From Acidiferrum sp963764675 (GTDB lineage: Bacteria > Acidobacteriota > Terriglobia > Acidiferrales > UBA7541): a stretch of 64,000 bases of DNA. The position numbers were made by a program, and so were the translations under genes. Position 1 is the first letter of the stretch. Each line of letters begins with the position of its first letter. The stretch covers positions 744,001 to 808,000 of the forward strand of contig CAVXTQ010000011.1 of NCBI GenBank assembly GCA_963764675.1. Reading direction: 5' to 3'. Positions 53,037 through 62,280 of the stretch are shown in pieces. Below the pieces are notes generated by a model. It had not been told where the DNA came from. It ran no database searches and was given only the letters and a program-made list of their open reading frames with translations.

Positions 53037-53054
53037 GCGAGGCCACGGCTACCG

Positions 53055-54164
53055 CTACGCGGTTTCGCCGCGGGTGAAAAGTTTGCTGAACTGATCGACG
53101 GTGGCGGGCGCGACGCTCATGAGGCGCGCATTCGCCGCGACGTGCTCGACGTGCGACATTCCCACGAGCGCCGTCGTGATTCCTGGCGATGACCTGACGA
53201 ATTGCAAGGAGCGTTGCGCGTCGTCCTCCAGCCCCAGTGCCTGTGCCACAAATGCCGGCAGATTGCGCGCCACTTGACCTTGCAGCAGCGACGCGCTGGC
53301 GACCAAAGTTATGCCCAAATCGCTTGCCGCCTCCATCACTGTTTTCTCGCGGCCTCCGATCGACTGGCTGCCGAGAGTCAGCGCCTCGGTCATCGCCAGG
53401 TTGAATGGGAGTTGTACGAAGCGGAAGCGGTGTTTTTCTCCGGCAATGTCCTTCGCCAGTTGCGCGGCTTCGTTCAATTGCATCGCGTCGCGGGCCTTCG
53501 CCTCCTGACGGAAGCCATTCCACGTCGCCATGCCGTAGAACTGAATCTTGCCGGCCGCCGCGGCCGATTCGAGATAAATGAAGGCGTCACGCACGCGCTC
53601 GAGAAAGTCCGGACGCGAAACTTCGCTAAGCTGCGTTTCCGGATTGTGCAGGTAATACACGTCGATGCAGTCGACGCCCAAATTTCGCAAGCTACGCCCG
53701 ATCTGATTTTCAAGAAACTTGGGCGTCATGCAGTGGCTTCCCGCCACGATGTCGTCCGGACGAAACACGCCCGGCTGAATATATTCCCCGTAGAAGTAAT
53801 CGTTTGGGTCGGACGGCATCGAGCCGTCCGGTGTCAAATAGCCGCCCTTGGTGCATAGAACGAATTCTTCGCGCGAGAAGCCGCGCTTCGCGAGATCCTT
53901 GATCGCGGTGCCAATGCTGCGCTCGCTGCGCTGAAAGCGGTAGTTGATGGCCGCGTCGATTACATTGATCCCGCTTTCGACGGCGGCGACCACCGACGCC
54001 GCATAGCCTTGGTCGGTCTTGTCGTCCGGCTGTCCTAGATACGTGCCGATTCCCAGCGAAGACAGCGCCAACCCGTGCGCTTCGCGGAAGTGCCCATCCG
54101 CGGCTCGCCCGCTAAATCGCTTCGCGTAGCGCGCCGTTCCATCGCTCGTGGCGGATGTGGTCAT
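53055..54164 (-). CDS. aldo/keto reductase
   Basis: A 369-residue NADPH-dependent carbonyl reductase. The ATG at 54164 has an AAAGGAG Shine-Dalgarno and overlaps the end of the UvrC-like gene (ATGA). The catalytic tetrad is visible: Asp and Tyr in VIDAAINYRFQRSE, Lys in VLCTKGGY, and His in VYYLHNP. C-terminal cofactor contacts lie in FVRSSPGITTALVGMSHVEHV. Substrate unknown. Co-translation with a UvrC-like protein is unusual and has no evident reason. Confidence 0.9.
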   Translation of the reverse strand: MTTSATSDGTARYAKRFSGRAADGHFREAHGLALSSLGIGTYLGQPDDKTDQGYAASVVAAVESGINVIDAAINYRFQRSERSIGTAIKDLAKRGFSREEFVLCTKGGYLTPDGSMPSDPNDYFYGEYIQPGVFRPDDIVAGSHCMTPKFLENQIGRSLRNLGVDCIDVYYLHNPETQLSEVSRPDFLERVRDAFIYLESAAAAGKIQFYGMATWNGFRQEAKARDAMQLNEAAQLAKDIAGEKHRFRFVQLPFNLAMTEALTLGSQSIGGREKTVMEAASDLGITLVASASLLQGQVARNLPAFVAQALGLEDDAQRSLQFVRSSPGITTALVGMSHVEHVAANARLMSVAPATVDQFSKLFTRGETA

Positions 54165-55363
54165 GATGCTCCTTTGTCCGATTTCGCAGATCTGGCGCTT
54201 CCAGGAGAATTCGCCGGGCCAGCCTTCGGTGCCAGCAGGCGCGAACACGCGCGCAAGATTCTGCGGTACGGCCAGTCTTTTTCCCGGAAGAAGATTTCGC
54301 CTTCGCGCGGATTACTGTAATACCATCGCGCCACAAGCCACAAATGCTCTTCCAGGTTCCCGGTGACGGGTGCAGCGTCCGGCGCGGGTTCCAGGTACTC
54401 GCGAAAAATCTGCTCCGCCGAGCGTGGCTGCCCGGCGATCTCCGCAAAGCGCACAAAGCACGGCTCGGCAAGCCGTCCGCCGCGAACTGCGTAGACGGCA
54501 ATCGTCTGATCTTCGGCGGCTCGTTGCAGAATGACGGCACTCAGGTCCTCGATTTGCCGCGCCAATTCCGGCTTGACTCGCAAGGCGTCGTCGAGTTTCT
54601 CGATGCGCTTGTGGACTGCCGCCGCGCGCTCGAAGTCCAGGTCTTCGCTGGCCTGCTCGCGCTCCTGCTCGATGGTGGCGCGCAGAGAGCCGCCGCTGGT
54701 GTCCAAGAACTGCACCAGCCGCTGCACCTCAGCGTCGTATTCCTCTTTAGAGCAGCCCGCGAAGCACGGTGCCAGGCACATCTTCATCTCCGAGTAAATG
54801 CAGCCGGGGAAGGCGGGATCGCGCCGAATCTTGATCTGGCAACGGCGCACCTTGAAGAAGTCGAGCGCGCGATCGGCAAACGCCTGGGCTGATTTTCGCG
54901 ATGCGAAGGGACCGTAGTAGGCGCCGGCTGTTGGCGTGCCGTTCGCGTCGACGGGAATGCGCCGCGTTACGAAACATCGTGGGTAAGCGTTTCGCAGACT
55001 GACTTTGAGCACCGCAGGCGGGCGCAACCTCATCATTTTCGGATAGCGCTGAGGGAAGAACTGCTTGGCGTGCTGGTAATACGTGAGCGTCTGCTCCAAC
55101 GGCGAGCCCGTCAGCCGGTATCGCACACCGCGAGCAAAGTCCCGCAGGTTGAGGCGTTTGCTCTCGAGATCGCGCGGGCCGAGCAATCGCTGAAGGCGTC
55201 TTCGCAAATCCTGCGTGCGAATCAGAAAGGGCTGAGCATTTTCCTCGAGCGGTTCAATCAGGCACACGGCCGGGCGCGGAGGCACAACCGAGAAGAAATC
55301 TTCGTCATGCGCAGGATCAAATTCCTGACCGCAATCAAGTTCCAGCACGCTGAAAGAATACAC
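54161..55363 (-). CDS. UvrC-like protein lacking the C-terminal nuclease
   Basis: A 400-residue relative of the UvrC N-terminal half. The GIY-YIG region is degenerate (PRPAVCLIEP, then FLIRTQDLRRRLQRLLG): the GIY and YIG tyrosines are missing while the following arginine survives. Next come YYGPFASRKSAQAFADRALDFF, the four cysteines of the UvrC iron-sulfur site (RRCQIKI, PGCIYSEMKMCLAPC) and a UVR motif (EQASEDLDFERAAAVHKRIEKL). The RNase-H-like nuclease and HhH domains are absent. It may bind UvrB or DNA without cutting, or be a Cho-like enzyme with altered chemistry. The start is GTG, directly after the stop of the next upstream gene (TAG GTG). Confidence 0.82.
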   Translation of the reverse strand: MYSFSVLELDCGQEFDPAHDEDFFSVVPPRPAVCLIEPLEENAQPFLIRTQDLRRRLQRLLGPRDLESKRLNLRDFARGVRYRLTGSPLEQTLTYYQHAKQFFPQRYPKMMRLRPPAVLKVSLRNAYPRCFVTRRIPVDANGTPTAGAYYGPFASRKSAQAFADRALDFFKVRRCQIKIRRDPAFPGCIYSEMKMCLAPCFAGCSKEEYDAEVQRLVQFLDTSGGSLRATIEQEREQASEDLDFERAAAVHKRIEKLDDALRVKPELARQIEDLSAVILQRAAEDQTIAVYAVRGGRLAEPCFVRFAEIAGQPRSAEQIFREYLEPAPDAAPVTGNLEEHLWLVARWYYSNPREGEIFFREKDWPYRRILRACSRLLAPKAGPANSPGSARSAKSDKGAS

Positions 55364-56218
55364 CTACGGCAGCAGCTCGACTTCAATCCAGCACGGTGCG
55401 GCTTCACAAACGGTAGCACCTCCTAAGTCGAAGGGCTCACCGGTTGGCCGGTACGTTTGAAGTTGGAGTACAGACCGGGAGTCATCGAATTGAACTTGCG
55501 TCCAGACATCCAGCCGGCGACCGACGCATCGCGTGGTTCGGGAAAGAATTAAGGAGTAGCGATCTCTTCCAATCGGCGCGTAGTCCGAGTCTGGGTACGG
55601 AAGTAGTGCCTTAGGATCCAAGGGAACGCTGCCGATGGCCTTACCGGTGGTGGCTTCGCAGAAGGTCATCGTTGTCGGTGAACCGGGTCCTTCGCGGCCG
55701 ATGACCAGCAGACAACCAGCTTTGTCAAACCAGGCGAGGGCGGGTCTTTCGGTTTGTCCGGGATGTTCCGGAAGGGCAGCCACGATTTTTCCTTTCACAT
55801 CGAGGAGAGATGTTGTCGTCAGCCCTTGCAGCGCGACGCGAGGAAGGGTCTGCGACGCCACCGCGGTCAAGATGTGGCCGCTGACGTTGCACACCGTGGG
55901 CTTCTGGCGTTCCAAGTCATATAAGAAAGCGGCCGGTTTCCAACTCACCAGCACAAGCTGCGGTGACTCCACTCGCCATGGCTGGTACTGATCGGGATGC
56001 CGCCAATCGTCGCCGCCCAGAAAACCGTGCTCATGACTGACGTCTATATCCCGATCGAGGAGACGAAGTCTCCAGGCATTCGCGCCCATGTGAAACTCAA
56101 ACGGATCGCAAAATTCTAGTCTTAGACCGCCGTCGGAACTCGCATGAGAGTGCTTTCTGCTCGCGCCTGGAGCGTTTGGAGCATCTTTTCTGACTTCGAT
56201 TTTTCCGAGTGAGGGCAT
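55364..56218 (-). CDS. hypothetical protein
   Basis: A 284-residue protein with no recognised domain. It is soluble, with many Trp, Pro and Gly residues and beta-rich segments (HILTAVASQTLPRVALQG, TTSLLDVKGKIVAALPEH, ALAWFDKAGCLLVIGREGPG), compatible with a beta-propeller or similar fold, but no repeat was proven. It has no signal peptide. It abuts the UvrC-like gene with no gap on the same strand, so they are probably expressed together. Function not known. Confidence 0.65.
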   Translation of the reverse strand: MPSLGKIEVRKDAPNAPGASRKHSHASSDGGLRLEFCDPFEFHMGANAWRLRLLDRDIDVSHEHGFLGGDDWRHPDQYQPWRVESPQLVLVSWKPAAFLYDLERQKPTVCNVSGHILTAVASQTLPRVALQGLTTTSLLDVKGKIVAALPEHPGQTERPALAWFDKAGCLLVIGREGPGSPTTMTFCEATTGKAIGSVPLDPKALLPYPDSDYAPIGRDRYSLILSRTTRCVGRRLDVWTQVQFDDSRSVLQLQTYRPTGEPFDLGGATVCEAAPCWIEVELLP

Positions 56219-56247
56219 TCGCAGGTTCTAATCTCTTGGCGATTGCA

Positions 56248-57390
56248 TTATGACTTTAGAACCCAAGAGGAGATGACCAGGCGCTGGATTTCGCTGGTGC
56301 CTTCGTAAATTTCCGTGATGCGGGCGTCGCGGTAGGCGCGCTCGACCGGGTACTCGCAGCTATAGCCGTAGCCTCCGTGCACCTGAATGGCTTTGTGTGT
56401 GACGCGCGTGGCCATCTCGCTGGCGAACAGCTTGGCGATCGCCGCATCCATGCTGAAACGCGCGCCGCTATCCTGCTTCCAGGCCGCTTTGCGGACTAGC
56501 AGCCGCGCGGCGTCAATTTCTGTGGACATGTCCGCCAGCATGAACTGGATGGCTTGAAATTGCGAAATCGGATTCCCGAACGCCATGCGCTGTTGCGAAT
56601 ACGCCAGCGCGGCTTCAAATGCGCCTTGCGCGATGCCGGTTGCCTGTGCGGCGATTCCGATGCGCCCGCCATCCAGAGTCGATAGCGCAACCTTGTATCC
56701 TTCGCCCTCGTTGCCGATACGATTCGTTACTGGCACTTCGCAGTCTGCGAAAACCAGCTCGCAGCAGGCCGTGGCATGGATTCCTAGTTTCTTCTCTTCT
56801 TTGCCAACCTTGAATCCGGGCGTTCCTTTTTCAACGACCAGCGCCGTAATTCCTTTTTCACCTTTTGGCGGGTCTGTATTCACGTAGACGATCGCCGCAT
56901 CTGCCGCGCCGCCGTTCGTGATCCACGCTTTCGTGCCATTGATGACGTACTTGTCGCCCTTCCTCACCGCCTTGGTCTGCAACGCAGCAGCGTTGGAGCC
57001 CGCCTGCGGCTCCGTCAACGCGTAGCATCCGATCCTTTCTCCCCGCGCAAATGGCAGAAGGAATTTTTTCTTTTGCTCGTCGGTCCCAAAGCGATGGATG
57101 GGATCGCAGTAGAGGGAATTCTGCACGGAGAGAATGACGCCGGTCGATGCGCAACACCGCGAAATCTCTTCGACAACGATGCTATAGGAAATGTGGTCGA
57201 AGCCCGCTCCGCCCTCCGACTCCGGCAGCGCAATGCCCGTCAGGCCCAGCTCCGCCGCTTTCTTGAACGTCTCGCGAGGGAAGTGTCCGGTCTCGTCGAG
57301 TTCCTTCGCCAGCGGTTTGACTTCGGACTCCGCGAACTCCCGTACGCTTTTTTGGAGGAGTTGTTGTTCTTCGGTGAGTGCCAGATTCAT
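56248..57390 (-). CDS. acyl-CoA dehydrogenase
   Basis: A 380-residue short/medium-chain acyl-CoA dehydrogenase, the FAD enzyme of the first beta-oxidation step. ATG at 57390 (MNLALTEEQQLLQKSVREF) fits the family; a GTG at 57429 would add 13 residues. Signatures: YALTEPQAGSNAAAL, ITNGGAADAAIVYV, LDGGRIGIAAQATGIAQGAFEAALAY, the VHGGYGYSCEYPVERAYRDARITEIYEG block, and the catalytic Glu in IYEGTSEIQR. The EGTSEIQ position matches the butyryl-CoA type. It stands between unrelated genes on the same strand, with no other beta-oxidation genes near. Confidence 0.93.
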   Translation of the reverse strand: MNLALTEEQQLLQKSVREFAESEVKPLAKELDETGHFPRETFKKAAELGLTGIALPESEGGAGFDHISYSIVVEEISRCCASTGVILSVQNSLYCDPIHRFGTDEQKKKFLLPFARGERIGCYALTEPQAGSNAAALQTKAVRKGDKYVINGTKAWITNGGAADAAIVYVNTDPPKGEKGITALVVEKGTPGFKVGKEEKKLGIHATACCELVFADCEVPVTNRIGNEGEGYKVALSTLDGGRIGIAAQATGIAQGAFEAALAYSQQRMAFGNPISQFQAIQFMLADMSTEIDAARLLVRKAAWKQDSGARFSMDAAIAKLFASEMATRVTHKAIQVHGGYGYSCEYPVERAYRDARITEIYEGTSEIQRLVISSWVLKS

Positions 57391-57497
57391 GGTTTGTGCT
57401 TGGGCTGACGCTGAGGTCCTTTCCGGCACGAGCCGGAATCTGCGATCGTCTATCCTCGCCGGATAGTCTCAGGATGACAAGGGTTGCTTACGTGGGG

Positions 57498-57986
57498 TTA
57501 GGAAGCGAGCGCCTTCCGCAAACGCTCGTACGTAGTCTTCAACTCCTCCGGATGCACCCGCGTTTCCCCAGTCACGGTCATGAAATTCGAGTCCCCGAAC
57601 CACCGCGGCAAAACGTGCATGTGAATGTGCCCGGCAACGCCCGCGCCCGCCGCCCGTCCCAGGTTCATGCCCAAGTTCATCCCGTCCGGCGTGTAATTCT
57701 CGCGAAACGCCGCTTCGACCCGCTTCGCCAGCCCCATCATCTCGCTCAACGTGTCCGCATCGCAGCCGCTGAGCTCCGCTACGTGGGCGTACGGCACCAC
57801 CATCACATGCCCTGACGTATACGGATACCGGTTCAGAATCACAAACGTCTTCGCCCCGCGATAGACCACCAGCGTTTCCGCATCATCCTTGCCGGCCGCC
57901 GCGTCGCAGAAAATGCACTCCGTTTGTTTCCCACTCGCCGCCTCCTTCATGTACTGATAGCGCCAAGGGGTCCAAATGTAATCCAT
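57498..57986 (-). CDS. HIT-family hydrolase (AP4A/GalT-like)
   Basis: A 162-residue HIT protein. The start at 57986 (MDYIWTPWRYQYMKEA) is the usual N-terminus of this subgroup; the frame extends to 58112 without support. A CxxC pair (ECIFCDAA) probably binds zinc, and the active site reads GHIHMHVLPRW, with the nucleophilic middle His. The family cleaves or transfers nucleoside phosphoryl groups such as Ap4A. It is not linked to a neighbouring pathway. Confidence 0.9.
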   Translation of the reverse strand: MDYIWTPWRYQYMKEAASGKQTECIFCDAAAGKDDAETLVVYRGAKTFVILNRYPYTSGHVMVVPYAHVAELSGCDADTLSEMMGLAKRVEAAFRENYTPDGMNLGMNLGRAAGAGVAGHIHMHVLPRWFGDSNFMTVTGETRVHPEELKTTYERLRKALAS

Positions 57987-58198
57987 TGCGTAGCGCGCCT
58001 TTCCCAACACATCCGCCCGAACAATCTTGCCGGCACAGCATAGCGTAAAACGATCGGCGAGTAGCACGGCCTTCCGCCAATGTTCTTTCTCTTGAACCCT
58101 TCGAGCGAACACACCCGGGCCAGCAACCGGAAAGAACTAGAAATGTCTATGAGTCTTGCTATGCGAAAAGTCCAAACACTGGCCTGCGAAAGTCGATC

Positions 58199-58507
58199 TT
58201 AGTGATGCCCATCCGCAGTATTCACGAAGTCCTTCAGCTCTTTGCTCGGCTTGAAGAACGGGATCTTCTTCGGCGGCACTTCTACCTTCGCGCCGGTCTT
58301 CGGGTTGCGGCCCACGCGCCCACGCCGCTGGCGTGTCCGGAAGCTGCCAAAGCCGCGAATCTCGATCTTGTCGCCGCTCTGCAGCGCCTGGATGATGCTC
58401 TCGAAGATCGTCTCTACGATCGTCTCGGATTCCTTCCGCGGGAGCTCCGTTACGCGCAGCACCTCTTCAATGAGGTCGGCCTTCGTCAAAGTGGGTTGCT
58501 TGGTCAT
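58199..58507 (-). CDS. HU/IHF-family DNA-bending protein
   Basis: A 102-residue nucleoid protein. The start at 58507 (MTKQPTLTKADLIEEVL) removes nine unsupported residues of the longer frame. The signature GFGSFRTRQRRGRVGRNPKTGAKVEVPPKKIPFFKPSKEL is present in full, including the beta-arm Pro in GRNPKTG. By sequence it could be HU or IHF-alpha/beta; the type cannot be settled. It follows rpsA on the same strand, as ihf-like genes do in several bacteria. Confidence 0.93.
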   Translation of the reverse strand: MTKQPTLTKADLIEEVLRVTELPRKESETIVETIFESIIQALQSGDKIEIRGFGSFRTRQRRGRVGRNPKTGAKVEVPPKKIPFFKPSKELKDFVNTADGHH

Positions 58508-58686
58508 CGTCCCGTCGCCTCGTCGCCCTGCCAAAGAATGAACTACCCGCAGCTATGTGATGCGAAATGGCTTAGAGGGGCAATATCACCCGGCTGCTCC
58601 TCTTCCTATCATTAAATTGACCCGTAGGTAAACGAAATTATGCCGCTGGCCCCTGCCGGCCGGTGTTGCCCTGTGGTCGTGACACA

Positions 58687-60681
58687 CTATCGCATCGACG
58701 AAAGTTTGGACTTCATCGCGTCGCCGATGGTTGCCGTCGACGAGGACTTGGTCGTCGACCGGTACTGTTCGATCTCCCGGCGCTCGATCTGTTTCGCCGC
58801 CGCGCGATAGCTCAAACCGATGCGCCGCGTTTCTGGACTGATCTTGATGATCTTGAAATCGTATTCCTTGCCCGGCTCCAGGGGACCTGCGCTCTTCAGC
58901 GGCCCCGTCGAGGTGCGATGCATAGGCGAGTGACCTTCATCGCGCCGCTTCCGCTCTTCGATCTCGGTATTGTGGCAAAGCGCCTCGATGTTTTCGCCGA
59001 GCTCCACGAAGGCACCGAACGTCGCGATTCGCGAAACTTTGCCTTTCACGATCTGGCCGACCTTGTGTTCCTTGAACCAGTCGCCCCAGATGTCGTTCAC
59101 CTGCTTGATGCCTAGCGAGACCCGGCGGTTCTCCGGGTCGATCTTCAGCACCTTGGCGGTAACCGGTTCGCCCTTCTTGAATACCTCGTGCGGATTCTTC
59201 ACCCGGCCGGTCCAACTGACATCGCCCACGTGCACCAGCCCGTCGAATCCGTCCTCGATCTCGATGAACGCGCCGAACTCCGCGATGTTGCGCACCTTCC
59301 CGGTAACCACGGTGCCTACCGGATACTTCTCCGCAACTTGCAGCCAGGGATCGGGCAGCGCCTGCTTGATGCCCAGCGACACGCGCCGGTCGCTCGGCTT
59401 GATGTCCAGGACCACCACGTCCACGTCCTCGCCCACCTTCGCGATCTTCGACGGGTGCTGCGCTTTCTTGTTCCAGCTCATTTCCGAGACGTGCACGAGC
59501 CCTTCGATGCCTTGCTCGAGCTCGACGAACACGCCGTAATCCACCACGCCGACGATCTTGCCCTTCACCTTGCCGCCGGCCGGATACTTCTCCGCCGCGC
59601 CCACCCAGGGATCGGGCATCAACTGCTTCAATCCCAACGATACTCGCTGCTTTTCTTTATCGAACTTTAGAATGATGACGTCGAGTTCCTGCTCCGGCTT
59701 CACGATGTCCGAAGGATGCTTGACGCGGCCCCAGCTCAGGTCCGTAAGGTGCAGCAAGCCGTCGATTCCGCCCAGATCCACGAACGCGCCGTATTCCGTC
59801 ACGTTCTTTACGTACCCATGCACGGTTTGCCCTTCGCTCAGCGTCTCCATCAGTTGAGCGCGCTTTGCGTGCAGCTCTTCTTCGAGCAGCGCCCGCCGGC
59901 TCACCACCACGTTTCCGCGCCGCCGGTTCAACTTGGTGATGCGTACCTGCATTTCTTGGCCGAGCAAGTTGTCGAGGTTCTGTGTTGGCCGCAGGTCGTA
60001 TTGCGATCCTGGCAAGAACGCCCGCACGCCGCCCACATCCACCACCAGGCCGCCCTTGATGCGGTCTACTACCTTGCCGGTCACCGTTTCCTTGGCCTTA
60101 TACGAGGCGTCGATCTTTTCCCACATCCGCCGGCGCAGCACCTTCTGGTACGACAAAATCACGTACCCGTCTTTGTGCTCGCCCGTGCGCTGCACTTCGA
60201 TCGTGGCGTTCGGCTCCGGCCTCGGAATGTCGGTCTCGGAGAACTCCACGGCGGGAATCAGTCCTTCGGTCTTGCTGCCGATGTCCACCACCACGCCGTG
60301 CTCGGTGTACGCCACCACCTTTACTTCGATAATCTCGTTTTGCGCCGTGCCTTCTTGCGGCTCGCTGTACTGCTCGATCAGCTTGCTCATTTCTTCGGAG
60401 CCGGCTGCCTCTTCCGCCGCTGCAGCCGCTTCTGGATCGAGCGTGGGTGTTTCAGTCTTCGCTGCGGCCGCGGTGGCTTGTTCGGGGCGTGGATCGCCGT
60501 CGGCTTGCGGTACCGGCGCGGCAGTCGCTTCTTCCTTGGCTGCGTTCACCGTAGCCGCAGTCTCGTTGGCTTCCGCCTGCGTGGCCTGCGCTTCGTTTGT
60601 CGCTGGATTTTGTGTCTTATCGGATTCGGGTGCCGGCGCTGCTGCGGCCGACGAGGACGGGTTGTCGTGGTCAGAAAACAT
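58687..60681 (-). CDS. rpsA: 30S ribosomal protein S1 with long N-terminal extension
   Basis: A 664-residue S1 that helps mRNA bind the 30S subunit. Six S1 RNA-binding domains run from about residue 117 to 640, with typical ends such as VSLGLKQLMPDPW, VSLGIKQALPDPW and VSLGIKQVNDIWGDW. They are preceded by ~110 residues rich in Ala, Glu, Thr and Pro (AEANETAATVNAAKEEATAA) that are low complexity and likely disordered. A GGAGG Shine-Dalgarno precedes the ATG. A sigma-70 promoter is at 60913-60942, so the mRNA has a leader of about 225 nt, which could support autoregulation as in other S1 genes. HU follows downstream. Confidence 0.94.
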   Translation of the reverse strand: MFSDHDNPSSSAAAAPAPESDKTQNPATNEAQATQAEANETAATVNAAKEEATAAPVPQADGDPRPEQATAAAAKTETPTLDPEAAAAAEEAAGSEEMSKLIEQYSEPQEGTAQNEIIEVKVVAYTEHGVVVDIGSKTEGLIPAVEFSETDIPRPEPNATIEVQRTGEHKDGYVILSYQKVLRRRMWEKIDASYKAKETVTGKVVDRIKGGLVVDVGGVRAFLPGSQYDLRPTQNLDNLLGQEMQVRITKLNRRRGNVVVSRRALLEEELHAKRAQLMETLSEGQTVHGYVKNVTEYGAFVDLGGIDGLLHLTDLSWGRVKHPSDIVKPEQELDVIILKFDKEKQRVSLGLKQLMPDPWVGAAEKYPAGGKVKGKIVGVVDYGVFVELEQGIEGLVHVSEMSWNKKAQHPSKIAKVGEDVDVVVLDIKPSDRRVSLGIKQALPDPWLQVAEKYPVGTVVTGKVRNIAEFGAFIEIEDGFDGLVHVGDVSWTGRVKNPHEVFKKGEPVTAKVLKIDPENRRVSLGIKQVNDIWGDWFKEHKVGQIVKGKVSRIATFGAFVELGENIEALCHNTEIEERKRRDEGHSPMHRTSTGPLKSAGPLEPGKEYDFKIIKISPETRRIGLSYRAAAKQIERREIEQYRSTTKSSSTATIGDAMKSKLSSMR

Positions 60682-60979
60682 GGTTGATGGCCTCCGCGAA
60701 GATAACTTCCTCCAGTGGTACCCAGCCGAGCCGGGTCCACCTGTCTATTCGATGAAATTCCTTGCGAATTCCCAGTCGGGGTTATGCAAGGAGGTCGGCC
60801 GCTCTACGGCCGCACTTGAAAATAACCGCAACGCGCTCTAACGGATAAATCGATCGTTCCGCGGTCACCGAGGACAAGATGCTGCGGGCGTTCAAAACGC
60901 TGCAACGCCAAAATGATACCCGCCGCCTCGCGCCTATGTCAATCAAACCCGCGAACGCAACGAAGCCGCCGCAAGCTGT
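60682..60979. other. rpsA leader and promoter region (298 bp)
   Basis: No gene was found. The segment carries the rpsA promoter at 60913-60942 and the predicted untranslated leader. No named riboswitch was recognised. Confidence 0.6.
60913..60942 (-). promoter_or_regulatory. sigma-70 promoter of rpsA
   Basis: On the minus strand a perfect TTGACA is followed after 18 bp by TATCAT. The start of transcription is expected near 60906, about 225 nt before the rpsA ATG. Confidence 0.6.
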
Positions 60980-61297
60980 TCAGGGCGAGAATTCAGTTAG
61001 CAACTCGACCGACACCAGCGTTTCTGGAGAATCGGGCTTCGCCTCGAACAGTTTCTTCCAGTCTGCATTGGCGTTCTCGAAGGCTGTGCGCGCGCCGTAA
61101 GCTGCCATGTCCTCGTCCTCGATTGCGAGGAGCAAGGGTCCGGTGTCTGGGCCGGGCACAGTGCTGCGCCAGAGCCGAATCGCTTTCGGCATCACTTTGC
61201 TCGTGAACCGCGGCGAAGCGGCTTCCTGCAACTTGGCCAAAAAGTCGGCCATCCTGCCGGGCTTGACGTCGTATTTGAAGATAGCTAGTACGGCCAT
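60980..61297 (-). CDS. small conserved protein, ferredoxin-like (ABM/dimeric barrel) fold likely
   Basis: A 105-residue protein with a GGAGAC Shine-Dalgarno. The pattern VLAIFKYDVKPGRMADFLAKLQEAASPRFTS, then KAIRLWRSTVPGPDTGPLLLAIEDEDMAAYGARTAFENANADWKKLFEAKP, is that of a dimeric alpha/beta-barrel (beta-alpha-beta-beta-alpha-beta) like antibiotic-biosynthesis monooxygenase-type or EthD-type proteins. No cofactor motif is visible; function unknown. It is followed by the rpsA promoter. Confidence 0.7.
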   Translation of the reverse strand: MAVLAIFKYDVKPGRMADFLAKLQEAASPRFTSKVMPKAIRLWRSTVPGPDTGPLLLAIEDEDMAAYGARTAFENANADWKKLFEAKPDSPETLVSVELLTEFSP

Positions 61298-61326
61298 GAC
61301 AGTCTCCGCGGTTTAGTTGGTTTGGG

Positions 61327-62145
61327 TTAGGCCCGAGCGCGGCCAGCTTGGCGCACTTCCCGGCGGAAATCCGGAGCACACACTTCCACCGTCCGGCACA
61401 TTTCGTATAGTCGCGACCGCATGCGATCGCCGATTCGATCCTCTAGCTTGTCTTTGCGGGTGACAACGATTTTACCGCTCGGCAGGACCGCATTCTTTTC
61501 TTCCGATGAGTCCAGATAGTTTGTTGTAATTATGGTGCAGCGCGGGTGACTGAGATCTCGTGAGCCGTCGACGTACCTCGTGTTCAGGATGTACGCGATC
61601 ATGTCGCGGACCCAGTCAGACGGCTTGATGCAACCCAGGTCGTCAATGACCAAGACTTCGACCGACAGGATCGGACTAAGCAACTGAATCTCAGACACTT
61701 CGCTCTCAGACCGGTAGCTATGCTGAATCTCTCTCAGAAGGGCGCCATATTCACAGAAGTAGCCCGAATGGCCACGCCCCAGAAGTTCTTTCAGAGCGGC
61801 GATCGCCAAGTGGGTCTTGCCTACACCCGAGTTGCCCATTAGCAAGAAACCTGCTTGATCGCCACCCGGGTAATCGCGCACAAACGCTTGCGTCATCATC
61901 TTTGCGCGTTTTAGGGATTCTGCTTGCTGCGGCGTGTAACTCTTGCCGTCCGCTAGATTTGTTTCGTAGCTCTCAAAATCGCAATGCTCGTACCGTTTTG
62001 GAATGTGCGCCCGCTCCATCACTCGCGCAGCCCGCTCTTCCATCCCGCAATCGCAAGCCACTGCCACTCTTCCGGGCGCACCATCCGCCCGAGCCACCAG
62101 CTTCCAACCCGTTCCCCTGCAAAGCGTGCAATTTTCTAGCGGCAT
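61327..62145 (-). CDS. DnaC/DnaI-like AAA+ ATPase with zinc-binding N-terminus
   Basis: A 272-residue AAA+ protein of the DnaC/IstB group. Residues 1-35 hold two Cys pairs (CTLC at 6-9 and CDC near 31) that probably bind zinc, as in DnaI-type helicase loaders. The ATPase part has Walker A GNSGVGKTHLA, Walker B VLVIDDLG, and sensor-like TTNYLD. It could load the replicative DnaB helicase. It has no transposase next to it, which argues against IstB. It lies 30 bp upstream of the small barrel gene on the same strand. Confidence 0.85.
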   Translation of the reverse strand: MPLENCTLCRGTGWKLVARADGAPGRVAVACDCGMEERAARVMERAHIPKRYEHCDFESYETNLADGKSYTPQQAESLKRAKMMTQAFVRDYPGGDQAGFLLMGNSGVGKTHLAIAALKELLGRGHSGYFCEYGALLREIQHSYRSESEVSEIQLLSPILSVEVLVIDDLGCIKPSDWVRDMIAYILNTRYVDGSRDLSHPRCTIITTNYLDSSEEKNAVLPSGKIVVTRKDKLEDRIGDRMRSRLYEMCRTVEVCAPDFRREVRQAGRARA

Positions 62146-62236
62146 CCGGTGTCCGTGTTTCTCAGGCTATGGGTTGACAGCATACGAGCCCGCGCCCCCC
62201 TCGGCAAGCTGCCCGGCAAGGTGCCAGAAACAAAAA

Positions 62237-62255
62237 CGCCGGCAAAATGCCGGCG
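62237..62255. repeat. short perfect hairpin after hspR
   Basis: CGCCGGCA, AAA, TGCCGGCG: perfect 8-bp stem, 26 bp beyond the hspR stop. It is preceded by AAAAA on the plus strand (a T-run on minus), so it is a good terminator candidate for the dnaK-dnaJ-hspR transcript. Confidence 0.6.
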
Positions 62256-62280
62256 CTACGTCCCCGCAATTGTCTGCGTC

